The notes beneath the pieces were generated by a model. That model was not told where the DNA came from. It searched no databases and worked only from the letters and a program-made list of their open reading frames with translations. 32,841 nucleotides of DNA from Myxococcales bacterium (GTDB lineage Bacteria; Myxococcota_A; Polyangia; Polyangiales; Polyangiaceae): assembly GCA_021847645.1 (NCBI GenBank), contig JAJZQG010000083.1:1-32841 (forward strand), in the 5' to 3' direction. The position numbers were made by a program, and so were the translations under genes. Shown one piece after another: positions 8,220-16,466 of the stretch; position 1 is the first letter of the stretch, and the number at the start of each line of letters is the position of its first letter.

Positions 8220-8302
8220 CCGGCCTGCCGGGACGGGCAAGGGTAGCGACCAACGGGAGCGTAGGGGCGAAGCCCCTGCAATCGGCGCCCGGCCCTGCCG
8301 GG
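8220..8302. other. Hairpin cluster between convergent genes
   Basis: Three stem-loops lie in the 229-bp gap between the lipoprotein end (8150, plus) and the ptsI end (8380, minus): CCGG/CCGG (8220-8231), GTAGGGGC-GAA-GCCCCTGC (8261-8279) and CCCGGC-CCT-GCCGGG (8288-8302). The position suits a two-way transcription barrier. None is followed by a U-tract on either strand. A small structured RNA is an alternative. Confidence 0.35.
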
Positions 8303-8379
8303 TTAGGCATCTGCAAGACGAGTCCGGAGAAGACTCACCGTCACGATGGACGGCCCACGACCATCGCCGACCGGCGGAC

Positions 8380-10161
8380 TCAGCCCTCTTGCAGAATATC
8401 GTATAGCCGCGGGGCGAACCTCTTGGCCAACAGCTGCTCCACCGCCTCCGCGGTGTCGAGATCCACGCACTCGGCCGTCGCATCCTCGGCCTCGTCGAGC
8501 GAGATGCGCCGCAGCGTCTCCTTGACCCTCGGAATGGCCCCCGCGTCCATCGACAGGCTGCGGAGCCCCGCGCCCACCAGAAACACCGCCGCCAGCGGGT
8601 CCGACGCCATCTCGCCGCAAATCGACAGGGGCGTGTCGAGCCTCGTCGAGACGATCGCGATATTCACGATCAGCCGCAGCACCGAAGGATCGAAGGGAGA
8701 GGCCAGATAGGCCAACGAGCGATTCGCCCTGTCCGCGGCCAACGTGTATTGGATGAGGTCGTTCGTCCCCAGGCTCAGGAAGTCCGCCTCGGGTGCGATG
8801 CGATCGAGCATGATCGCGGCGGCGGGCACCTCCACCATGATACCCAGCGGGATGTGTTCGGCCCGCGGCAGCCCTCGGTCGTCGATGTCGCGCACGACGC
8901 CGTCGAACAGCTCCCTAACCTGCCGCAGCTCCGACAGCGTGCCGATCATCGGAATCATGATGCGCAGCGGACCGTGTGCGCTGGCGCGCGCCATCGCGGC
9001 CAGCTGGGTGCGGAACACACGGGGCCTCGACAGTGCCAGACGCACCGCGCGCAGGCCAAGCGCGGGGTTCAGCTCGCCGGGCAGCGCCAGCGACGACACG
9101 AACTTGTCACCGCCGATGTCGAATGTCCGGACCGTCACCGGGCGCGGCGCCACGGTCTCGACCAGCGAGCGATACACCTCGTACTGCTCGTCCTCCCCGG
9201 GCAGGTCCGTTCGATTGATGTAGAGGAACTCGGTGCGGTACAGACCGATGCCCATCGCCCCGCACGCGATCGCGCCGGCCGCCTCGCTCACGAACTCCAC
9301 GTTGGCCTCGAGACGGATGCCCACGCCGTCGGCGGTCTCCGCCGGCAGATCGAAGGTGTCGCGAAGGTGAAGACACAGCGCGGCGTGGCGTTCCGCTCGG
9401 CGGTTGGCCGCCTCCAGCTCCTGCAGCGAGGGGCGCACGAGCACCAGACCGCGCAGGCCGTCGACCACGACGTTGTCACGGGGCAGGATCCGGGTGGTGG
9501 CCTCGGTCACCCCGAGCACGGCGGGGATCTGGAGAGCGCGCGCCATGATCGCGGTGTGGCTGGTGCGCGTGCCGATCTCGGTGATGAGCGCGAGCACGGG
9601 CTCGTTGACCATCGCCGCGGTGTCGGCCGGAGACAAGTCGTGCGCGACCACCACCGCGGGCTCGTCGAGCTTGACGAACGGAGCGGGATCCTTGCCGCCA
9701 CGCAGCGTCCGGATGATGAGCTCCCCGACGAACTGCAGGTCCTGCCCGCGCTCGCGCAGGTACGCGTCGTCCATGTCCTCGAAGTGCGCTGCGAGCACGC
9801 GCACCGCGCTGGACACTGCCCACTCCGCGCACTTGAGATCCACGCGGATGTTGCCCTCCGTGGCCTGCACCAGCACGTCGTCCGAGAGCATCAGCATGTA
9901 CGCGTCGAGGATCGCGATCTCGCCGCCCGCGCGCGAGGCCCGCTCGCGCACGCCGCGCAGGTTGGCCTGGGAGTCGCTCACGGCTGCGCGGAAACGCTGC
10001 ACCTCGTGCTCGACATCCTCGGACGCGACGTGCCTGCGCTTGAAGCTTGGCGCGCTACCGCCGACCACCAACGCGGGTCCGATGGCGACGCCGGGCGAAG
10101 CGCCGATTCCCGGCAGGGTCAATGGGCCTTGGGAATCAGGGGGCGCTTCGCTGCGGTTCAT
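8380..10161 (-). CDS. ptsI: Phosphoenolpyruvate-protein phosphotransferase (PTS Enzyme I)
   Basis: 593 aa, the length of classical PtsI; the N-terminal GAF domain of PtsP is missing, though databases often label such proteins ptsP. The N-terminal HPr-binding part starts with LPGIGASPGVAIGPA. H202 in GTRTSHTAIMAR is the phospho-histidine. The C-terminal PEP-binding barrel has GIGLYRTEFLY, RTFDIGGDK, GIMVEVPAA, LSLGTNDLIQY and the acid/base cysteine in ICGEMASDP. It takes phosphate from PEP and passes it to HPr. Start ATG 10161 overlaps the HPr stop (ATGA) and has GGGGAGG upstream, so it is coupled to ptsH. No sugar permease is present, so it probably drives a regulatory chain to EIIA-Ntr. It is the last gene of the block. 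Confidence 0.95.
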   Translation of the reverse strand: MNRSEAPPDSQGPLTLPGIGASPGVAIGPALVVGGSAPSFKRRHVASEDVEHEVQRFRAAVSDSQANLRGVRERASRAGGEIAILDAYMLMLSDDVLVQATEGNIRVDLKCAEWAVSSAVRVLAAHFEDMDDAYLRERGQDLQFVGELIIRTLRGGKDPAPFVKLDEPAVVVAHDLSPADTAAMVNEPVLALITEIGTRTSHTAIMARALQIPAVLGVTEATTRILPRDNVVVDGLRGLVLVRPSLQELEAANRRAERHAALCLHLRDTFDLPAETADGVGIRLEANVEFVSEAAGAIACGAMGIGLYRTEFLYINRTDLPGEDEQYEVYRSLVETVAPRPVTVRTFDIGGDKFVSSLALPGELNPALGLRAVRLALSRPRVFRTQLAAMARASAHGPLRIMIPMIGTLSELRQVRELFDGVVRDIDDRGLPRAEHIPLGIMVEVPAAAIMLDRIAPEADFLSLGTNDLIQYTLAADRANRSLAYLASPFDPSVLRLIVNIAIVSTRLDTPLSICGEMASDPLAAVFLVGAGLRSLSMDAGAIPRVKETLRRISLDEAEDATAECVDLDTAEAVEQLLAKRFAPRLYDILQEG

Positions 10162-10433
10162 TCCGCCTCCCCGAACCTCGCCGCGATCAGCTCGCCGATG
10201 GCCGTGACAGCCTCTTGCGCCCGGTCGCCGCGCGCCAACACGTCGAGCACAGCACCCTTGGCGCCGCACAACAGCAGCACGCCCATCACACTCTTGGCAT
10301 TGGCCCGCTGGCCGTCGCGACGAATCTCGATCTCGCAGGGATACCTGGCCGCAAGCTGCACGAGCTTAGTCGCCGCGCGAGCGTGAAGCCCGAGCTGGTT
10401 GATGACCTCGAACTTTGCGGACGCCTGATTCAT
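10158..10433 (-). CDS. ptsH: HPr phosphocarrier protein
   Basis: 91 aa, full length for HPr. GLHARAA contains H17, the site phosphorylated by Enzyme I, and S48 in NAKSVMGVL matches the Ser46 regulatory site at the right spacing (31 residues). Because HPr kinase is encoded 1 kb upstream in the same operon, both phosphorylation sites are probably used. ATG 10433 lies 7 bases after the rapZ stop and the gene overlaps ptsI by 4 bases. It links Enzyme I to EIIA-Ntr (ptsN, 12448-12918). The symbol ptsO or NPr is used in some lineages for such regulatory HPr proteins. Confidence 0.94.
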   Translation of the reverse strand: MNQASAKFEVINQLGLHARAATKLVQLAARYPCEIEIRRDGQRANAKSVMGVLLLCGAKGAVLDVLARGDRAQEAVTAIGELIAARFGEAE

Positions 10434-10440
10434 GATCGGA

Positions 10441-11428
10441 TCAACCGGGGCCGCCGGCACCCCGCACTCCACCACCAATGATATCCGTTTCCGAAGTCCT
10501 GTCGGAAGCCTTGTCGGAAGCCGCGTCTCGCGCGATATCGCGATGAACCACCCGGACGCCGCCCTGGACGGTGCCACCGGCCGCCAGCGCCGCGCCGAGC
10601 TCGCTGGCCACCACCACGGAACGATGCCTGCCGCCCGTGCAGCCCACCGCTATCGTCAAGTACGCCTTGCCCTCCCTTTCGTAGCGGGGAACACAAAAGC
10701 CAATCAAGGCGCCCGCGTGGACGAGAAACTCCTTGGTCTCCGCGTCGTTCAGCACGAACTTCCTCACCGGCTCGTCCAAGCCAGTCTTGTCCCGAAGCTC
10801 GTCCACAAAATATGGATTATTCAAAAAGCGCACGTCCAGCAGCAAGTCGGCGTCGATCGGGAGCCCGTACTTGAACCCGAAGGAAAGGAACCGCACCCGA
10901 AGCCCGGCCATCCGCGTCCCGCTCGGACCGAACAGCTCCGCGACCCGCCTGCGCAAATCATGGACCGTCAGGCTCGTCGTGTCGATGACGTCCGTCGCCC
11001 TCGCCCTGACCTTCGCCAGCCGCTCCCGCTCGGTCGTGATGCCGTCGAGCACCGCTACCGCTTCGCGCTCCGAGCCCTCCACCAGCGTCGACAACGGGTG
11101 AGGACGGCGCGTGGCGCTGAAACGCGCCAGCAGCGCCGTGTCGTTCGCATCCAAGAACACGACCGATAGCTGCACCGAGGGGTCCGCCGACAGCACGTCC
11201 ATCGTGGCGCCGAAGCGCTCCAGGAACCATCGCGCACGCATGTCGACCCCCAGCGCGATGCGCTGGATCCGCGCCTGCCGGCACGTCTCGAGCACCTGGG
11301 GAACGACCGACGTCGGCAGGTTGTCGACGCAGTAATAGCCGAGGTCCTCAAGAGCATGCAGCGCCGTGGACTTGCCGGCGCCCGAAAGCCCGCTGACGAT
11401 CACCAGCCGGTGGAAGTGGGGCGACGAA

Positions 11429-11436
<8 letters not shown>
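10441..11436 (-). CDS. rapZ: RapZ-type nucleotide-binding protein / RNase adapter
   Basis: 331 aa. Walker A GLSGAGKS (16-23) opens the N-terminal P-loop domain, followed by YYCVDNLP, a family signature. The C-terminal domain has FLSFGFKYGLP, DVRFLNNPYF and GCTGGRHRS (about 265-273), which form its ligand-binding fold. In E. coli RapZ binds GlcN6P and directs RNase E to the GlmZ small RNA; elsewhere it is simply YvcJ, and its RNA partner here is unknown. Start ATG 11436 overlaps the hprK stop by 8 bases. The last 35 or so residues (after GVRVVHRDIARDAAS) are longer than usual and rich in Ser, Asp and Gly; part of this tail comes from a short DNA repeat (two copies of TGTCGGAAGCC). Confidence 0.93.
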
Positions 11437-12424
<988 letters not shown>

Positions 12425-12447
12425 GATGGGCTCGGGCGGCGACGGGT

Positions 12448-12918
12448 CTATGGCCGAGCCTCCTCTTCATGCGAGATCGCTTGGAACGCCAAGGCACCGT
12501 CCGGACTCGACAGCAGCCTGTCGCGGAACGAACCGTCGCGGAGCAATCGCGAGATTCGCGCGAGCATGCGAAGATGCTCGCCGGTCGATCGACGGGGACC
12601 AATGACACCGACCACGATGCGCACCGGGCGCCCGTCGATCGCCTCGAATTCCACACCCTCGGGACACAAAAGCACGGCAGCCGTCTGCTGCTGCAACGTG
12701 TCGAGCGAGCCATGCGGAATCGCCACGCCGTCGCCAATGCCAGTGGACTGAAGCAGCTCCCGATCGGCCAAGATCTTCTGGATGGCCGGCGGCTCCCTGG
12801 ACGCCGCCGGTGCCAGCAGCTCCGCCAATCGCGCGATCACCTCGGGCTTGCTGCGAATGCCGTCCCTGTGCGTGGCGACTTGCACACGGTCGGCTGTCAG
12901 AATGTCCGTCAGACGCAT
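12448..12918 (-). CDS. ptsN: Nitrogen-regulatory PTS component EIIA-Ntr
   Basis: 156 aa, usual size. MRLTDILTADRVQ at the N-terminus and H69 in GIGDGVAIPHGSL, the phospho-acceptor histidine, identify the family, together with GVIGPRRSTGEHLRMLARISRLL near the C-terminus. It accepts phosphate from HPr and controls targets by binding rather than by transporting sugar; in other bacteria these include K+ transport and the PhoR/KdpD kinases. Start ATG 12918 is preferred because similarity begins there; an in-frame GTG at 12948 would add ten residues. The gene follows hpf by about 50 bases and precedes hprK by 23. Confidence 0.94.
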   Translation of the reverse strand: MRLTDILTADRVQVATHRDGIRSKPEVIARLAELLAPAASREPPAIQKILADRELLQSTGIGDGVAIPHGSLDTLQQQTAAVLLCPEGVEFEAIDGRPVRIVVGVIGPRRSTGEHLRMLARISRLLRDGSFRDRLLSSPDGALAFQAISHEEEARP

Positions 12919-12971
12919 GGCTGGGCGGGTCTCCAGGGGGCGGACCACGGCATGCGACGCCGCAGGTGGAT

Positions 12972-13322
12972 CTACTCCTCGGACTCCTTCGGGGGTTCGG
13001 CGGGAGCCTTGCCCTTGAGCCCGTCGCCGCCGCGCTTGCGCGCTTGGGTCGCTCCCTTGGAGCCGCGGATCTGCCGGTCCAGCTTGTCAATCACCTTGTC
13101 AATCGAAGCGTACATGTCCTCGCTGCGCTCGCTTCCGTAGAAGTGCTCGCTGCCCGCATGCACGTGCACCTCGGCCACGTGCTGCAGCTTGTCGAGCGTC
13201 AGCGTCACCTGGGCACTGAGTGGTTTGCGCAGGAACTTCTGGAGCTTCGCCACCTTCTCGCTGGCATACTGCTTGACTGCTTCACTTGCCTCGAGCTGCC
13301 GAAAGGTGATGGCAATGTTCAT
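12972..13322 (-). CDS. hpf: Ribosome hibernation-promoting factor, short form
   Basis: 116 aa. MNIAITFRQLEASEAVKQYA, the beta strand AQVTLTLDKLQHVAEVHVHA and the amphipathic helix DMYASIDKVIDKLDRQI match HPF/YfiA; the C-terminal dimerisation domain of long HPF is absent and replaced by a charged Lys/Glu/Pro tail. It binds the 30S decoding region and shuts down ribosomes in starvation. ATG 13322 has AGGAGG upstream, and a TAAAAT hexamer at 13346-13351 could be a -10 element for a promoter of its own. The gene lies between rpoN and ptsN, the usual proteobacterial order. Confidence 0.94.
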   Translation of the reverse strand: MNIAITFRQLEASEAVKQYASEKVAKLQKFLRKPLSAQVTLTLDKLQHVAEVHVHAGSEHFYGSERSEDMYASIDKVIDKLDRQIRGSKGATQARKRGGDGLKGKAPAEPPKESEE

Positions 13323-13379
13323 CGACGCTCCTCCTGAGTGCGCGGATTTTACCAGAGGGACCGCACTACCCTGCTGAGG

Positions 13380-13398
13380 TCCGGCCCGCTAGGCCGGA
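13380..13398 (-). terminator. GC-rich hairpin after rpoN
   Basis: TCCGGCC and GGCCGGA are perfect 7-bp arms around a CGCTA loop, about ten bases past the rpoN stop on the minus strand. There is no U-tract, so complete termination is doubtful. It may partly separate rpoN from hpf or protect the 3' end of an rpoN message. Confidence 0.4.
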
Positions 13399-13408
13399 GC
13401 CCGTTGAC

Positions 13409-14929
13409 TCAGAACAACTTCTTTCTCTTCGACGACGCCAGAATGCCCAACATCTCACGGTACTTCGCCACCGTTCTGCGCGCGATCTGAATCCCCTCCT
13501 TCTGCTTCAGAATGGCTACGATCGCCTGGTCGCTCAACGGGTTGCCCTTGTCCTCCTCTTCGATGATCTTCTTGATCGCCTGCTTGACACTCTCGCTCGC
13601 GATGTCCTCGTCCGCCACCCGGCGGATCGACGAGTTGAAGAAGTACTTGAGCTCGAACAGCCCCTGCGGCGTGTGCACGTACTTGTTCGTCGTCACACGC
13701 GAGATGGTCGACTCGTGCATGTCGACCGCCTCGGCCACGTCGCGCAGGATCATCGGCTTCAAGTAGGCCACGCCCTTCTCGAAGAACTCCCGCTGCTTCT
13801 CCACGATGCACTCGGTCACCCGGATGATCGTCTTGCGACGCTGCTCGATCGCCCGGATCAGCCAGTGCGCGCTGCGCAGCTTCTCGCCGATGAACTCCTT
13901 GGCCGACGGGTCCTTGAGCAGCTTTCGGGCCAACGACTCGTTGACGTACAGCCGCTGCAACCCCCGGTCGTTGTCCATCACCACGAACCGATCGCCGTCC
14001 TTGATCACGTACACGTCGGGCGTGATCCCGATCGTCCGGTCGTCGGTGTCGGTGAAGTTGCGCGCGGGGCGGCTCTCGAGCTTCTGGATCTCCTTGGCAG
14101 CCTCGTAGATGTCCTCCACGGGCACCTTCATGTCCTTGGCGATCGTCTGGTAGGCGCGACGCTCCAGGTTGTGCAGGTGCTTGTCGATGATCTGCTTCTC
14201 GAAGTCGCCGAAGCCGAAGTGCTCGGCTTGCACCAGCAGGCACTCGCGCAGGTCGCGCGCCGCAACCCCCACCGGATCCAGCTCCTGCACCATCCGCAGG
14301 ACCTCTTCCGCATCCTCCGGATCGAGCCCCGCCTCGGCCGCCAGATCCTCGATCGTCAGGTCCGGCGTGCGTGTCCCGTCCTCCCGCTCCACGCCCTGCA
14401 GGTCCAGGTAGCCGTTCTCGTCCAAGTTGCCGATCACCATCTCGGCGAAGTTGCGCTCGGACTCCAACAGGTCACTGACCTGCAGCTGCCAGCGCAAATG
14501 CTCCGCCAGGCTCCGGGGCCGCGTCAGGTTCGCCTCGATCGGCGGCAGATCCTCGAACCCCGAACGATCCCCCGTGGGCACCGGCTGCTGCAGCGAGCGG
14601 TTCTCGAGGAACTGCTCCCAGTCCACCTCCTGCGCCTTCTTCTCCTCCTCGCGGTGGTGCAGATCCGTGTCGACCTGCGCCCGCTCCGTCACCCCCACCT
14701 GCTCCTCCGGCGGCCCAGCCCCGGGCAACAAGGCCGGAACCGACGCATCCCGAGGCTCCATCACCCGAGGCTCCACGTCCTCGTCGGCCAGCATCGGGTT
14801 GGCGTCCATCTCGCGCCGGACTTCGTCGACCAGCTCCATCCTCGAGAGCTGCAACAGGCGAATCGCCTGCTGCAGCTGAGGCGTCATCACCAACTGTAGC
14901 GTCTGCTTGAGCTGCTGCTTGATCTCCAT
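13409..14929 (-). CDS. rpoN: RNA polymerase sigma-54 factor
   Basis: 506 aa. Region I (about 1-50) is glutamine- and leucine-rich (QQLKQTLQLVMTPQLQQAI). An acidic region II follows, then the core-binding domain, the helix-turn-helix DVAEAVDMHESTISRVTTNKYV and the RpoN box ARRTVAKYRE (about 483-492), which reads the -24 promoter element. It needs ATP-driven activators such as the one at 708-2183. ATG 14929 begins the canonical region I, but no Shine-Dalgarno is seen; the palindrome GAACCGGTTC (14932-14941) takes that place. The gene follows lptB at 168 bp, leaving space for a promoter. Confidence 0.97.
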   Translation of the reverse strand: MEIKQQLKQTLQLVMTPQLQQAIRLLQLSRMELVDEVRREMDANPMLADEDVEPRVMEPRDASVPALLPGAGPPEEQVGVTERAQVDTDLHHREEEKKAQEVDWEQFLENRSLQQPVPTGDRSGFEDLPPIEANLTRPRSLAEHLRWQLQVSDLLESERNFAEMVIGNLDENGYLDLQGVEREDGTRTPDLTIEDLAAEAGLDPEDAEEVLRMVQELDPVGVAARDLRECLLVQAEHFGFGDFEKQIIDKHLHNLERRAYQTIAKDMKVPVEDIYEAAKEIQKLESRPARNFTDTDDRTIGITPDVYVIKDGDRFVVMDNDRGLQRLYVNESLARKLLKDPSAKEFIGEKLRSAHWLIRAIEQRRKTIIRVTECIVEKQREFFEKGVAYLKPMILRDVAEAVDMHESTISRVTTNKYVHTPQGLFELKYFFNSSIRRVADEDIASESVKQAIKKIIEEEDKGNPLSDQAIVAILKQKEGIQIARRTVAKYREMLGILASSKRKKLF

Positions 14930-14952
14930 CGGAACCGGTTCGTCAGGTCGGC

Positions 14953-14979
14953 GTTCCCTCGCTCTCCTGAACAGGGAAC
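14953..14979 (-). promoter_or_regulatory. Inverted repeat in the rpoN leader
   Basis: GTTCCCT (14953-14959) and AGGGAAC (14973-14979) are perfect arms around 13 bases, 24 bases upstream of the rpoN start. A second palindrome GAACCGGTTC (14932-14941) lies between it and the ATG. The pair could control rpoN transcription or translation; no binding protein can be named. Confidence 0.25.
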
Positions 14980-15097
14980 CGCACGCGCATCATCCTCGCT
15001 GCAAGTCAGCCCATGCTACCACCTGCCCGTCGCACGGGCGCGAGCAAATATCGCTCCACACGCGCCGCGTTCCCCCTTGCCGTCGCCATTTTCTCCT

Positions 15098-15832
15098 TCA
15101 ATCACTGTTCGGGGCGGATTCCTCCCGCTCACCGAGATATCGCTCGCACACCAGCTCGTGACGACGAAACCGCAGAGGCTCATCATCCACCTTGACTTCC
15201 CCGTCGAGAAGCAACAGCGCCCTCGTGCACATGCGAAGCGCGATCGACGCATGGTGATCGGACAGCACGACCGCAAGCCCCGAACGCGCTTCGGCTCTCA
15301 GGATCTGCGCCACCCGCCACGCACCTACCGGGTCGATCCCCGCGAACGGCTCGTCACAGATCAATACCGACGGCCTCGCCACCAGCGCCCGCCCCAACTC
15401 CAACAGCCTGCGCTCACCACCCGACAGCTCCCCAGCCCGCACCTTCAGCCGGTGCGTCAGCTCTACCAACTCCGCCCAGTGCCCCACCCCAGGCCCCCCT
15501 CGCCCAGCCAGCCGAACATAGGTCTCCAAGTTGCCCCGCACCGTCAGGTCCGCCAGCACGCTCGGCGTCTGCGGGATGTACCCCATCCCCAGCCTCGCCC
15601 GCTCCCACAGCGGCAGCCGCGTCACATCCCTGCCCCGCAGCCACACCCGCCCTTGCTCCTGCGTCCCCTCCCCAACCAGCGCCCTGAACAGCGTCGTCTT
15701 GCCCACCCCGGTCGGGCCCAGCACCAACAACACCGCGCCCTCCCCCACCTCGAGGTCGATACCCCGAAGCACGCTTGCGGCACCGTGACGCACCACAATG
15801 CCCTCCGCCCGTAGCACCGACTCCTGCTTCAC
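15098..15832 (-). CDS. lptB: LPS export ABC transporter ATP-binding protein
   Basis: 244 aa. Walker A GPTGVGKTT (39-47), the Q-loop region GMGYIPQTPSVLADLTV, the signature LSGGERRLLELGRAL, Walker B VLICDEPFAGIDP and the switch SDHH are all present. DEPFAGIDP is close to the LptB version of Walker B. It powers extraction of lipopolysaccharide from the inner membrane with LptF/LptG, which are not in the window. The start is GTG 15832, overlapping the lptA stop by four bases (GTGA), so the two are coupled. The upstream open frame of the same register overlaps lptA and is not used. Confidence 0.92.
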   Translation of the reverse strand: MKQESVLRAEGIVVRHGAASVLRGIDLEVGEGAVLLVLGPTGVGKTTLFRALVGEGTQEQGRVWLRGRDVTRLPLWERARLGMGYIPQTPSVLADLTVRGNLETYVRLAGRGGPGVGHWAELVELTHRLKVRAGELSGGERRLLELGRALVARPSVLICDEPFAGIDPVGAWRVAQILRAEARSGLAVVLSDHHASIALRMCTRALLLLDGEVKVDDEPLRFRRHELVCERYLGEREESAPNSD

Positions 15833-16365
15833 GGCCCGGCGCCAGCTCCCGACCCGGCCGACGGCACCGCACGGCTCGACGGCGCAGCAGAAGGAAACGG
15901 GATCGCCCCTTGCACCTGCTCGAGACGCACGCGCTTGGTTTCCAGATCGATCTCGGCCTCCCTGGCCGTCATCCACGCGCCTCCGCGCGACACCCGCACC
16001 CCGCCGCGCAGCTCCAGACGACGTTGCCCCATCAACAGCTCAGCCTCCTGCGCCTGCGCCGCCATCCCCCGAACCTGCGCACGCACCCCGCCCGTCGCGA
16101 TCGCCCACGTGATGTTCGGCGCGCTGTCGTACTTGGCGTCCACCCGCGCACAGCTCACCGTCAGATCGCCACGCTCCAACACCACGTTGCCCGTCAGCGT
16201 CGCCGTGCCCTTCTGCACGTCGATGTCGAGCTGCTCGGCTCGAACCGAAACCGCCTCGCCGTCGAACGACGCGATCGGCTCGGCCTGAACGCGCGGCACG
16301 CACAATAGGCCGACGCCCCCCACGGCGGCGGGGACCCAGAGCAACCAGGTGCGACGAAGCCTCAC
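15829..16365 (-). CDS. lptA: LptA/OstA-like LPS transport protein
   Basis: 178 aa, usual size. A signal peptide (LLWVPAAVGGVGLLCVPRVQA) is followed by the OstA fold with VSVRAEQLDIDVQKGTATLTGNVVLE and the repeated beta pattern AELLMGQRRLELRGGVRVSR, as expected for the periplasmic bridge carrying LPS between membranes. The last 25 residues are Ser/Ala/Gly/Pro-rich. The start is GTG 16365. It overlaps a 34-codon mini-ORF by four bases and overlaps lptB by four bases at its end. LptC, the usual upstream partner, is missing at this place. Confidence 0.88.
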   Translation of the reverse strand: MRLRRTWLLWVPAAVGGVGLLCVPRVQAEPIASFDGEAVSVRAEQLDIDVQKGTATLTGNVVLERGDLTVSCARVDAKYDSAPNITWAIATGGVRAQVRGMAAQAQEAELLMGQRRLELRGGVRVSRGGAWMTAREAEIDLETKRVRLEQVQGAIPFPSAAPSSRAVPSAGSGAGAGP

Positions 16366-16466
16366 CGCCCCACCGTGCCCGACCCGTGCGTCGAGAGCAA
16401 GAGACGAACCGGGCAGCCGCGCACCGCCGGCCGAAGCGCGCGCTGAACCTCGTGGCAGCGTCGCAT
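16362..16466 (-). CDS. Mini-ORF of 34 aa coupled to the GTPase and lptA genes
   Basis: The frame starts with ATG 16466 in TGATG, sharing a base with the GTPase stop, and has GGAGGGAGGGG just upstream. It ends with TGA inside the GTGA that starts lptA. The 34-residue product is basic with two cysteines (MRRCHEVQRALRPAVRGCPV begins it) and matches nothing I know. It may be a real small protein, a remnant of an lptC-like gene, or a translation relay that carries ribosomes from the GTPase gene to lptA. The exact junctions on both sides are the main support. Confidence 0.35.
   Translation of the reverse strand: MRRCHEVQRALRPAVRGCPVRLLLSTHGSGTVGR

Noticed and set aside
8220-8302. Rho-independent terminators
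   Set aside because: The stems are good but no U-tract follows on either strand.
8749-10386. 545-residue plus-strand frame opposite ptsI
   Set aside because: Enzyme I has every catalytic motif on the other strand; the plus frame is rich in Arg, His and Gln, as usual for shadows.
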